From: Falsochrobactrum ovis
GTDB taxonomy: Bacteria; Pseudomonadota; Alphaproteobacteria; Rhizobiales; Rhizobiaceae
Direction: 5' to 3'
Length of the DNA: 64,000 nt
Assembly: GCF_003259955.1 (NCBI RefSeq)
Contig: NZ_QLMK01000001.1
Span: 683,411-747,410 of the forward strand
Positions within the stretch are counted from its first letter, which is position 1. Each line of letters starts with the position of its first letter. A program made the translations under genes and the position numbers. This document shows, one piece after another, positions 33,824 to 42,418 of this stretch. The notes under the pieces are model-generated. The model ran no database searches, was not told the origin of the DNA, and saw nothing but the letters and a program-made list of their open reading frames with translations.

Positions 33824-35638
33824 TTGAGAGCCATTAATTTGAAAATACCCGAAACCCTTAACGCATTGGCGCGGGCTTTTGACCGTTTTCACGACCGTTT
33901 CAGCCAGGCTGGATTGGATGGAATATCCCTCATTCTAGTCCCAATTCTGCTATTTAGCGCGTATTTGGCGTCCGATATCAGCACAAGTCTCGCTGAAACA
34001 GCGATTGTTGCTGCATGCCTCATCGGATCTGCGATGATTTTCTGTGCTTTCAGATCAATGGGAATATTGGCTGACCGCCAGCGGTTCTTAAGCTTCGTCA
34101 TCTATGCTGCGGGCTTGGCCGTCATTATTATTCTGAGACAGAGTAATCCAGCGCTTTGGATGATGGCTGCTGCGTTTCCGTTGGAGGTGTGGTTTGTCCA
34201 GCGCAGAATTGGCCCCGCACTGACGGGAACTGCTTTCGCGCTCGGTTTGCTCGGTCTCTTCGCGTTCAAGGATGCGGGCAGCGTATCAAACAGTCCGATC
34301 TCAATCACAATATTCGCACTTTATACGGCAAGTCTCATCTTCCGCAGCCTCATCTTGCGAGACAAAACTGCCAGACTGGATGTGGTGGCCCCGACGCCCG
34401 TGCGCTTGAGCGGTGATGTCTCTATGGTGCTGGATCTTGAAGGTTTTGTGCAGCAGATTGACGAAACAACTGCTACTCTCTTGGGAGCCAAACCCCAATC
34501 GCTTGAGGGGAGCGCATTGCTTGATCGCGTGCATGTCACTGATCGTGTTTCTTATCTTTCTTTGCTGGCGGATTTGAGGCGCAATCTGCCTGCTCAGCCT
34601 GTTGAGCTTCGCTTACGTTCTATCGAAAATGGAAAAACCCAGTTCCTCAGCTATCACATCGAGGGGGAGCGTATGGGCGACGCAATAATGCTGCTCGGGC
34701 GGTCGCTGGAACGTGAGCAAGCGCTTGTCCGTGAAATCGAGTCTTTGCGAAGTGAACTCGAAACCGAACGAATTGGCAAAGGAAAGCTGCTAGAGACCGT
34801 CAGCCACGAATTGCGTACGCCGCTAAATGCAATCATCGGGTTTTCGGACATGCTTTCCGATGCTCAGGGCGCAGGTCTTGCATTAGAAAAGGAAAAACAA
34901 CAGGAATATGCTGGGCTTATTCGGCAGTCGGGACATTATCTGCTGGAACTGGTGAACGCGGTTTTGGATAATTCGCGGCTGGAAGATGGGGCCTATCAAA
35001 TTGATCCGGTGAGTTTTGTTTTCCGCGATACGGTCGAACTTTGTGCGTCAGTTATCATGCCACAAGCCCAAAAGAAGGGAATTGCCTTCTGCCATCGCGT
35101 TGGGGCATCGACGGGCGAACTTGTGGCAGATCGTTGCGCAATTAAGCAAATTTTGCTTAACCTTGCGACAAATGCGGTGAAATTCACCGAACCCGGTGGC
35201 TGCGTGACACTTGATGCTTCAAGAGTTACGGTAGACGGACGCGCTATGCTGGAAGTTACCGTGTCCGACACGGGTATCGGCATTGCGCCCGATGATTTGC
35301 AACGCATTGGCACTCCCTTTGTCCGAGGCAGTAACAGCTATGCCCGCGCCCAGGAAGGCAGTGGACTTGGACTATCGCTGGTCAAAGGTCTTGTGGAATT
35401 GCACCAGGGTTGCATGCAGATTAAAACTAGCGTGTCGGAAGGCACGATTGTGACAGTTCGGCTACCGGTCGACGGTCCGGCAACCATTATTGATGAACAT
35501 GACAATCCTTTAGGAAAGGATCTACAGCAGCTTGGCACGGTGATCGAAATGCACCGTCCCCAAGGGGAATGGAGTGATGACTGGCAGAAAGAAGAAATCC
35601 GGGACGAGGACAATGCGCAAACCCGCAAGACGGCCTAG
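33824..35638 (+). CDS. Membrane sensor histidine kinase with PAS domain (PleC/DivJ-like group)
   Basis: The 604-residue protein has six or so membrane segments (about residues 35-190), a PAS-like domain (about 195-300: MVLDLEGFVQQIDETTATLL), a coiled-coil linker, the HisKA site ETVSHELRTPLNAIIGFSDM (His near residue 328) and a full HATPase domain (LLNLATNAVKFTEPGG; VSDTGIGIAPDDLQ; EGSGLGLSLVKGLVELHQG). The HELRTPLNAIIGFS box is that of alphaproteobacterial PleC/DivJ/PdhS kinases acting on DivK/PleD, but this is suggestive only. No response regulator is adjacent. Its last codons overlap the next gene. Confidence 0.85.
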   Translation: MRAINLKIPETLNALARAFDRFHDRFSQAGLDGISLILVPILLFSAYLASDISTSLAETAIVAACLIGSAMIFCAFRSMGILADRQRFLSFVIYAAGLAVIIILRQSNPALWMMAAAFPLEVWFVQRRIGPALTGTAFALGLLGLFAFKDAGSVSNSPISITIFALYTASLIFRSLILRDKTARLDVVAPTPVRLSGDVSMVLDLEGFVQQIDETTATLLGAKPQSLEGSALLDRVHVTDRVSYLSLLADLRRNLPAQPVELRLRSIENGKTQFLSYHIEGERMGDAIMLLGRSLEREQALVREIESLRSELETERIGKGKLLETVSHELRTPLNAIIGFSDMLSDAQGAGLALEKEKQQEYAGLIRQSGHYLLELVNAVLDNSRLEDGAYQIDPVSFVFRDTVELCASVIMPQAQKKGIAFCHRVGASTGELVADRCAIKQILLNLATNAVKFTEPGGCVTLDASRVTVDGRAMLEVTVSDTGIGIAPDDLQRIGTPFVRGSNSYARAQEGSGLGLSLVKGLVELHQGCMQIKTSVSEGTIVTVRLPVDGPATIIDEHDNPLGKDLQQLGTVIEMHRPQGEWSDDWQKEEIRDEDNAQTRKTA

Positions 35639-36641
35639 TTGGGGACGTCGCCTGCTGGGTCTTTTGTTCAGCGGGGTTTCGGCTCTGGCAATTGCTGTAG
35701 GTAATTTTATTGTGCGCAATCCCGTCCTCACCGGCGGGGCAACCGCTTTTGCGGTCGTGATGGGTTTTGTTTCGGCTAATGCGCTTTGGTATCAACCGCA
35801 AGCACATAATACGGTGTTCATCCAAACCCGCCCGGACTTTACTTTCCAAGCCGCGCCGCGCGCGGTGCTGTCACGGACAATTTCCGCGAGCCAAAATGCC
35901 CAAAAGCCGATAGACGAAGCGATAGATAGAGCCGGTGATCGCCAAGTGACGCCGGAACCACAAAACGTTGCGGCTGCCATACTTGCTCAAGATCGACTGC
36001 AGCCGACTGGCTCAATTGATGAAATGTTGCCCGCTCTTGCACCCAATGCCGATTTGGATGTCGCACGCTTGCAGCAAAGCTTGTCGGCACTTGGAATTTA
36101 CAAAGGCGAAATCGACGGATTTACCGGGCCGCAAACCCGTGAAGCTGTTGAGCAATGGCAAAAGATTCAAGCAAAGCTGGGCAATCTCAAGCAAAATATT
36201 GCTGCATCTGAAAATAAACCGGCTCCTGTTCCGGTTTCTGTTCCTGTTTCTGGCCCATCTTCAGATCAGATCAAGAAATTGATCAATCGCGAAGTGCCTA
36301 TTCCCCAACCTCATCCCAATTCCGCTGCTGCAAAGGCGCAGTCGTCGGAAAAGCCTAGCGCTGGATTGGCGTCACGCCAAAGTGAAAAAGCGAGCAACGC
36401 GAAGTTACCCGCGGTGGTAAAGCCTCAACCTTCAAAGCAACAGGTTACCTCACAGGATATCGTGCGCGTTCAGGCAGGCTTAAAGGCGTTCGGCAATGGC
36501 AAGGTGAGCGTGGACGGTATCCCAGATCAAACCACTCGCGACGCAGTTCGGGAATTCCAAAAACTATTCAATTTGCCTGCTACCGGTGAAATTGATGCCA
36601 ATCTGATCGGAAAAATGCGTGAAATCGGTCTGATCAGCTGA
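35613..36641 (+). CDS. Peptidoglycan-binding domain membrane protein
   Basis: A basic cytoplasmic N-terminus (RKPARRPSWGRRLLGLLFSG), two hydrophobic segments (about residues 13-33 and 40-57) and a periplasmic part with two peptidoglycan_binding_1 modules: VARLQQSLSALGIYKGEIDG-FTGPQTREAVEQWQ and VRVQAGLKAFGNGKVSVDGI-PDQTTRDAVREFQ. A Pro/Ser/Lys-rich linker joins them. ATG at 35613 (GAGG 3-4 nt upstream) overlaps the kinase gene by 26 bases; ATG 35577 is an alternative. Tight coupling suggests shared regulation with the kinase. Confidence 0.8.
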   Translation: MRKPARRPSWGRRLLGLLFSGVSALAIAVGNFIVRNPVLTGGATAFAVVMGFVSANALWYQPQAHNTVFIQTRPDFTFQAAPRAVLSRTISASQNAQKPIDEAIDRAGDRQVTPEPQNVAAAILAQDRLQPTGSIDEMLPALAPNADLDVARLQQSLSALGIYKGEIDGFTGPQTREAVEQWQKIQAKLGNLKQNIAASENKPAPVPVSVPVSGPSSDQIKKLINREVPIPQPHPNSAAAKAQSSEKPSAGLASRQSEKASNAKLPAVVKPQPSKQQVTSQDIVRVQAGLKAFGNGKVSVDGIPDQTTRDAVREFQKLFNLPATGEIDANLIGKMREIGLIS

Positions 36642-36654
36642 TGCGAGATATTAT

Positions 36655-37014
36655 ATGCGCTTAACTTCCGACTTTTGGGTGTCAGCATTGATCCGTAATG
36701 TAGAGACCAGCGGCGGCTTTGCTTATCTCGTGCGACGAGGAGCAAAAGAAGCAGGCGCCATTTTTATCCAACACGCATCGCGTTTTGGAACGTCTGATCT
36801 TTACTCGCCCGCTCCGCAAACATCCTATGAGTTGAATAATGACCGCGAGCGCATTTTTGCATGTATTTTGCACAATGCTGAGGATGATCTGGTGCGTCAG
36901 CGCATGCAGCGTGAGATCAATTTCGACCCCGATTTATGGTTGATCGAGCTTGAAGATATTGCCGATCTGAAAAGCCTAATTTCTATTGCTGAGGATGATG
37001 AGGGCCTCAAGTAA
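36655..37014 (+). CDS. DUF1491 family protein
   Basis: A 119-residue cytoplasmic protein with the DUF1491 pattern: MRLTSDFWVSALIRNVETSG, GFAYLVRRGAKEAGAIFIQH, QREINFDPDLWLIELED. Function unknown; common in Rhizobiales. It starts 13 bases after the peptidoglycan-binding gene and is probably cotranscribed. Confidence 0.85.
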   Translation: MRLTSDFWVSALIRNVETSGGFAYLVRRGAKEAGAIFIQHASRFGTSDLYSPAPQTSYELNNDRERIFACILHNAEDDLVRQRMQREINFDPDLWLIELEDIADLKSLISIAEDDEGLK

Positions 37015-37066
37015 CCCTGACGCTTTTTCGCATCACCAATCCATGCTTTGCTAAAGACCGCGCTGC

Positions 37067-38110
37067 TTAAAGACTATTTGAATTAGCCTCTTCTGCTAAA
37101 TTCAGCTCACCGCTTGCGCTTTGGTCTTGTGCCTGTGCCATTTCGCGCAATTTATTGCGCAGAAGGCGAGACATGTCATCGGCTTTCCAGCGTCTGATAA
37201 GCGCAATCGCCTTTTCACGATCTATGGAACGATAGATATGAACAAATTCGCGCAGATTTTCGCGATCAGCATCAATCCGTCCCAATATTGAAGTCATAAT
37301 GAGATAACATTCAGAAGCCGAAAGCCCGAGTGCTCGTAAAGCGATTGGCAAATAAGAATTGGGCCATTCTCCTATAATTTTATCAGCGCGTTCAAAAGTA
37401 AGATCAAGTGCGTCAGCTAATGCGGTTCGAAAAATCTGATCGTCAACCAACAATGCTGTATTGACCAAATGATCAGCTGCAATGGCAGCACTTGCGCCGA
37501 TGAGCGGATAATGAAGAGAAAACCCGCGCTGCTCTTGTTCAGATAAAGTGCCGGTAAAATTCTTGCCAGTTTGGTTCTGAATATTGGCTGGGAATTGGGG
37601 CTGCTCGCTTTGCTCTGTTTCAAGATTTGCAAGATTTTCTTGCAGCTGAAGCATCCGCTCAATCATCGGATCATGAAAGCTGCGAAGAATTTGTCTCAAT
37701 TCAGGATCGGCAGATTGACGGCGGGAAATTGCACGCGCGTGCTCTATTCCATTCTTGTTAATAATGTCAATTAAATCAGTTGGTCGCAGCAGGGGCGAGC
37801 GCAACAGCAAAGGCGCAGAGATTTCCGCAGGCTCATTGGCAAGAGCTAAAAGAAGCGGTCGGGGTGCGGTTTCCAAAGATGCGAGCGCATTGGCAGCCTG
37901 TCGCTTACCACGTGTGGTGGCACTTGCCAGTAATGGCAGCACAAGATCGACAAGCTGCTGGGCATTTTGGCGACTGGGTCGCATAACGCCAGCAAAAGCG
38001 CTGATCGCCGCCGCGATCAGATCATCAGCTTTGGAGTCTTTCGAATTTGCCGTTGAGGAACCTCGTGGGCCGGAAATCTCCTCCAGTACGCGGAACTGAT
38101 CTTTTGTCAC
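37067..38110 (-). CDS. DUF2336 domain protein
   Basis: A 347-residue helical-repeat protein typical of DUF2336 (RQNAQQLVDLVLPLLASATT; LLLALANEPAEISAPLLLRS; ADHLVNTALLVDDQIFRTAL; LPIALRALGLSASECYLIMT). HEAT-like; role unknown in alphaproteobacteria. The start is taken as GTG 38108-38110 (product begins MTKDQFRVLEEISG) with GGGG 8 nt upstream; an ATG at 38146 gives 12 more residues but has no binding site. Confidence 0.75.
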   Translation of the reverse strand: MTKDQFRVLEEISGPRGSSTANSKDSKADDLIAAAISAFAGVMRPSRQNAQQLVDLVLPLLASATTRGKRQAANALASLETAPRPLLLALANEPAEISAPLLLRSPLLRPTDLIDIINKNGIEHARAISRRQSADPELRQILRSFHDPMIERMLQLQENLANLETEQSEQPQFPANIQNQTGKNFTGTLSEQEQRGFSLHYPLIGASAAIAADHLVNTALLVDDQIFRTALADALDLTFERADKIIGEWPNSYLPIALRALGLSASECYLIMTSILGRIDADRENLREFVHIYRSIDREKAIALIRRWKADDMSRLLRNKLREMAQAQDQSASGELNLAEEANSNSL

Positions 38111-38224
38111 GCAAGTTACCCCAGACAGGCCCCGAACTACAATCATACAATGCTGAAAAATATTAGCAGGCTGGACAATAATAGATAAGCCTTAGCAACT
38201 CATTAACTGTGGCGGAAAACCGTG

Positions 38225-38767
38225 TCAGTCCACTTCATATGGCGCGCAGCTCGCGGTTTCAAAAAAGCCATGGGCGACGCTCTGCCAGCTAGCGTCAGGC
38301 ACGAGCACACGCAAGATTACAGCGCCTTTTTCGATAGGGAGGCTGACCATCAAAGTCTCGCTTTCGTCAAATGTGCTATCGGTACGCAAGGCGGCGACAC
38401 CGAGCGGATTAGCCACGACGAGATCAAGCGTTCGATCATTGGAAATATTGTCGTTAATGCTATAGAGATTATCGCCATTGGGCGTGTAGATCGAAAGCGA
38501 CCAAAAGGGCGCGGATTTTTGTGTGGCCAATTTGAGAGGCCCGTCCGAAAGGTCAAACCGACAAACAGCCTGCTGGATCAGCGGATCTGGGTTGCTTAGC
38601 ACCTTTGCGCCTGAACTCAATTGGTGAAACCGATAAGCTTCCCCCAAATTTTCAAGCTCGGCCCACGCATTTCTATCTGAATAATGCGGAATCAGCAGTA
38701 AAATCGCGATATGCACGATTGCAGCGCCGATCAATCCAAGCAAGAGCAGGTGCAAAAACCTAGACAT
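38225..38767 (-). CDS. DUF1254 domain membrane protein
   Basis: A 180-residue protein with an N-terminal membrane segment (FLHLLLLGLIGAAIVHIAIL) and a periplasmic domain (PLIQQAVCRFDLSDGPLKLA; FWSLSIYTPNGDNLYSINDN). This matches the short DUF1254 proteins that follow DUF1214 proteins in Rhizobiales. ATG at 38765-38767 overlaps the DUF1214 stop by 8 bases. Confidence 0.75.
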   Translation of the reverse strand: MSRFLHLLLLGLIGAAIVHIAILLLIPHYSDRNAWAELENLGEAYRFHQLSSGAKVLSNPDPLIQQAVCRFDLSDGPLKLATQKSAPFWSLSIYTPNGDNLYSINDNISNDRTLDLVVANPLGVAALRTDSTFDESETLMVSLPIEKGAVILRVLVPDASWQSVAHGFFETASCAPYEVD

Positions 38768-39359
38768 TGCAGGCCGGGCCTTGATCAGCCGCTCTTTCAA
38801 GCTGCGGCATGATGAATTCGCTTAGACCCATGGAGCTTGCGACCATGCTATCGTAAAACGTCATCACAAGTATAAAAGCTCCACTGCCTTCAATCGGAAG
38901 CCAGTTGCCAGGCCTGGCTTCCGCTCCAATTGAGATCAATATACTGCTATCTTCATTATAAATTATCTCGCGGGAATGGAGGGCGGGCGGCAGACCTTTG
39001 CGCGGCTCTATAGGCTTTAACTCAATATCCGCAACGTAAAGCGACCAGAAGCGGGATGAAGGGGCCGAACCTTTTAAAAGATAATTGCACCCACGACGTA
39101 ACTCATTTCCTTGGCTGTCTTGGCGAGCGTAAAAGATCAATCCTTCCGTCGGGCTGGGTGGAAGCCAGGATTGGCGTGCTGCGCGTGCTTTGATGTAAGG
39201 ATCGGCTTCCGCTGTTCCCGCGTCCGGATAAGCACTCCAATTGCCAATTTTTAGCTCACCGAAGCCACCAAACTGGTCAAGCGCATAATGGGTGAACCAG
39301 ATCCCACCTCCAAACGCTATTGCGAGCACAAAGATTGTACCAAAAATTGTCTTTAACAT
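38760..39359 (-). CDS. DUF1214 domain membrane protein
   Basis: A 199-residue protein with an N-terminal anchor (TIFGTIFVLAIAFGGGIWFT) and a periplasmic DUF1214 domain (GELKIGNWSAYPDAGTAEAD; YIKARAARQSWLPPSPTEGL; GNWLPIEGSGAFILVMTFYD). Partner of the following DUF1254 gene. It begins 7 bases after the stop of the penicillin-binding protein gene, so the three genes probably form one minus-strand operon. Confidence 0.8.
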   Translation of the reverse strand: MLKTIFGTIFVLAIAFGGGIWFTHYALDQFGGFGELKIGNWSAYPDAGTAEADPYIKARAARQSWLPPSPTEGLIFYARQDSQGNELRRGCNYLLKGSAPSSRFWSLYVADIELKPIEPRKGLPPALHSREIIYNEDSSILISIGAEARPGNWLPIEGSGAFILVMTFYDSMVASSMGLSEFIMPQLERAADQGPACNV

Positions 39360-39366
39360 CGCGCAC

Positions 39367-41526
39367 TCAAAGGACTGATATCTTGGTGCCATTACTGGCT
39401 GCAGGCACTGGCGGCGCGGTTCTGAACTGTTCGTTCAATTCCCGTAACGCCTGTGTTGCGGCAGGAGAAAGCACACGCGACGGCCCGGTCATTCTTTGAA
39501 TGCTCTCTTCATTGGTAGCGAGTTTCGGTTCGACAGACTTAGCCGGTGCCGGGAAGGGCGGTTCAATGCCAGGAATTGGCTTAAGATCTATATTTTGGTG
39601 CGCGTAATTCATCATCCTCTGCCATGACATAGCCGGTAAAACGCCCCCGGTGAGATCTTTCATCGGTGTAAAATTATCATTCCCGAACCAAACAGCAGCG
39701 GTATAATTTCCCGTAAAACCTACAAACCACGCATCGCGGTAATTTTGTGTCGTTCCGGTTTTTCCTCCAACACGGGTCATGGGTAGTTGAGCACGCCGGC
39801 CAGTGCCGCGTTCGCTCACCGCGACGAGCATCTGATTCATATATTGGGCGGACTGCTCAGATATAACCCGGTGTGGTTTCGGGCCATCGCGGCCATAATC
39901 CCACAACACTTTGCCATCCGGCGACATAATTTGCGTGAAAACATGGCGAGTTCCGGCCATGCCATTATTGGGAAATACGTTAAAAGCGGTGGCCTGATCC
40001 AATACTGTCATTTCTGAAGTGCCAAGCACCATAGTTTTGTGGGACGAAATGGGCGACTCAACCCCCATCGCCTTGGTCAGCGCCACTATTGGGGCTGTTG
40101 TAAGGTGATCTCGCGCAAGTCTGACCGGAACCGTATTCATCGACCGCGCCAGCGCAGTGGTAAGATCGACTCGCCCCGCAAAGCTCCGACCATAGTTGCG
40201 AGGTGCCCAATTCCCCCAGCTGATCGGTGCATCAGAAATAACTGTTTTGGGCGTCATCCCTTTTTCCATTGCAGCGGCGAAAACATAGGGTTTGAAGGAC
40301 GATCCCGATTGTCGCAATGCGCTCGTGGCACGGTTGAATTGGCTTTCCCCATAATCTCGGCCGCCGACAAGCGCACGTACTGCACCATCATTAGACAATA
40401 CAACCGTGGCGGCCTGTGAAACATTATATTCCGCACCAAATTGACGAAGATGAAACTCTAGCGATTCTTCCGCTGCTTTTTGCAGATTGCGGTCGAATGT
40501 CGTCCTGACGATCAATGTATGTTGAGGTATATCGGCGGCAAGCTGTTTCACTTCTTCAAAAGCCCAATCGAGGAAGTAATCAGGACTTTCATTTTTTGCT
40601 CTATCAACAATATTTGCCGGGTGACGGCGAGCAACAGCGACCTGTCCCTCGCTCATGAAACCCGCTTCAACCATGCTTGATAAAACGACATTGGCGCGCG
40701 CACGCGCTGCAGGCAGATTGATATGCGGGGCAAATTTCGCCGGCGCTTTGAATAATCCCGCCAACATGGCGGCTTCCGCAAGCGATACATCTTGAACGTT
40801 TTTACCAAAATAAAATTCTGCAGCTGCGGCAATTCCGAAAGTGCCACCGCCCATATAGGCGCGATCTAAATAGAGCTGCAGAATTTCCTTTTTAGTCAAA
40901 TTGCTTTCCAGCCAAATTGCCAGGAAAGCCTCGTTAATCTTGCGTGAAATTGTGCGCTCGTTAGAAAGAAACAGGTTCTTTGCGAGCTGCTGGGTGAGAG
41001 TGGAGCCACCTTGCACGACGCCATTCGCACGGATGTTCTGGGTAAGGGCACGACTCAGCCCGAAAAAATCAATGCCTATATGTTCAAAAAACCGCCGGTC
41101 TTCGGTGCCTAATACAGCTTTGATAACATGATCCGGCAATTTGTCGATTGGTACTGCCTGGCGATGAAGAATGCCGCGTTGTCCAATTTCGTTCCCATAA
41201 CGATCTAAAAACGTGACGGCATAATCATCCTGCGTACGCCAATCTTTTTTGGTTTGTTCAAATGCGGGCAATGCAAGCGCTAGCATTATCACCGCACCAA
41301 TAACCCCAAGGGTTACTGCTTCGTCCAAAATTTCGACAATGAGCCGGCGAAAGCCTTTGACACGAAATCTATGGGAGAAAATCGTAAAATTTTCCCACGC
41401 TTCTGCACAGTAGAAACGCAATCGATACAGGGTCGAGTCGATCCATGCATCAAGGCCAATGAGCCGCGATACCCGAAAAGGTCTGCTCTTTTTCTTCTTT
41501 AATTTCTTTTCGCCCGCTTTGCGCAT
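39367..41526 (-). CDS. Class A penicillin-binding protein (PBP1 type)
   Basis: Bifunctional peptidoglycan synthase, inner membrane, active in the periplasm. After a very basic cytoplasmic tail and one membrane segment (about 75-95), the GT51 domain shows AVLGTEDRRFFEHIGIDFFG and VVQGGSTLTQQLAKNLFLS, and the transpeptidase domain the three catalytic boxes SGSSFKPYVF, ARSMNTVPVRLA and GGKTGTTQNYRDAWF. 719 residues from ATG 41524-41526, which has GGAG about 4 nt upstream. Immediately upstream is the regulatory region of the GTA cluster, read in the opposite direction. Confidence 0.93.
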   Translation of the reverse strand: MRKAGEKKLKKKKSRPFRVSRLIGLDAWIDSTLYRLRFYCAEAWENFTIFSHRFRVKGFRRLIVEILDEAVTLGVIGAVIMLALALPAFEQTKKDWRTQDDYAVTFLDRYGNEIGQRGILHRQAVPIDKLPDHVIKAVLGTEDRRFFEHIGIDFFGLSRALTQNIRANGVVQGGSTLTQQLAKNLFLSNERTISRKINEAFLAIWLESNLTKKEILQLYLDRAYMGGGTFGIAAAAEFYFGKNVQDVSLAEAAMLAGLFKAPAKFAPHINLPAARARANVVLSSMVEAGFMSEGQVAVARRHPANIVDRAKNESPDYFLDWAFEEVKQLAADIPQHTLIVRTTFDRNLQKAAEESLEFHLRQFGAEYNVSQAATVVLSNDGAVRALVGGRDYGESQFNRATSALRQSGSSFKPYVFAAAMEKGMTPKTVISDAPISWGNWAPRNYGRSFAGRVDLTTALARSMNTVPVRLARDHLTTAPIVALTKAMGVESPISSHKTMVLGTSEMTVLDQATAFNVFPNNGMAGTRHVFTQIMSPDGKVLWDYGRDGPKPHRVISEQSAQYMNQMLVAVSERGTGRRAQLPMTRVGGKTGTTQNYRDAWFVGFTGNYTAAVWFGNDNFTPMKDLTGGVLPAMSWQRMMNYAHQNIDLKPIPGIEPPFPAPAKSVEPKLATNEESIQRMTGPSRVLSPAATQALRELNEQFRTAPPVPAASNGTKISVL

Positions 41527-41535
41527 AAACTCCAA

Positions 41536-41905
41536 TTCGCCGCCTGAGATTGATTAGCAGATGGAATTACATCAACTATACCAGATTAATTCGTTATAAA
41601 CCCCGAGAATTGCTAAACACTTAAGCTAAATAAATAGGAAAAAAATCAATAATAGGAAAATAGTCCGTGACACCGTAACGGTGCTTTGCTAGCTATTTGT
41701 TACGGTCAAGAAATTGTGGCTAGCGAAGATAGCTCACTAATTTAGGACCGGCAGCCAACACCCTTTAAGACAGCTTGCGTGGCTTGCGTGGCTTTATACT
41801 AGCATCCTCATCAAGATGGTGGGGCTCTATGGTTGCGGCACCAATAAGCATGACTTTGCTCTATAGTAACAATGCCACTTGAGGTGGCACTTTCGGAATT
41901 CACTT
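41536..41905 (+). promoter_or_regulatory. GTA cluster upstream region with dyads, direct repeats and likely promoter
   Basis: About 370 bases between the divergent PBP gene and GTA g1. Seen are a perfect dyad CACCGTAACGGTG (41671-41683), a second GTTACGGT (41699-41706) able to pair with ACCGTAAC of the first, two tandem copies of GCTTGCGTG (41773-41790), a -10-like TATACT (41795-41800) without a clear -35, and a hairpin TGCCAC/GTGGCA (41873-41889) just before g1. A weak -35 and direct repeats next to the -10 fit an activator-dependent promoter. Confidence 0.5.
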
Positions 41906-42418
41906 TTGAAAAAAGTAACAGGAGATGCGCGCCGCGAGGCGCGAGTCAGGCTGGCATTTCGCCTGCAAATGAAACACGGACTTTCCGCTGCTGATGTGGC
42001 TGAAATTTTAGGTTTGACCGAAAAATCCTATCGGAACCGACTTAGACGTTTAAAACTGGAATCAGACAATTCATTCTCGCCTACCGAAACCGAAACTGCT
42101 CTCAAGCGGCTTCAATCCGAATTACGCAAGTTGATTGATGGCGAGGAGCTGCCAGACAAAAGTAAAGCTGAAGCTTTGATGGCGCTTGCCCGGGCCGTCA
42201 AGACCGTCAGTGAATTGGTTTCCGAAACTAAAAATCAAGAACCGAATGAAGATGTCGGGGCCACGGTGAGCATCGGCGAGTTGCGTCAAGTGCTTGCTAG
42301 AATAGACAGGAGAATTGAAGAACTTGCACAAAAGCGCGCGCGGGAAATCCTGGGCGGCGGGATTGAAGCAAAGGCAAATATTAGCGGCGGAGAACGAATG
42401 GCTGATCAAAGCGCGTGA
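41906..42418 (+). CDS. GTA g1: terminase small subunit-like protein
   Basis: First gene of the GTA cluster. The product has an N-terminal HTH (MKHGLSAADVAEILGLTEKS followed by NRLRRLKLES) and a C-terminal acidic/coiled part (SKAEALMALARAVKTVSELV; RQVLARIDRRIEELAQKR), fitting a small terminase that recognises DNA for headful packaging. No in-frame ATG exists before 41969; TTG at 41906 is used here, TTG at 41879 and ATG at 41969 are alternatives. Its end overlaps g2 by 104 bases. Confidence 0.75.
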   Translation: MKKVTGDARREARVRLAFRLQMKHGLSAADVAEILGLTEKSYRNRLRRLKLESDNSFSPTETETALKRLQSELRKLIDGEELPDKSKAEALMALARAVKTVSELVSETKNQEPNEDVGATVSIGELRQVLARIDRRIEELAQKRAREILGGGIEAKANISGGERMADQSA

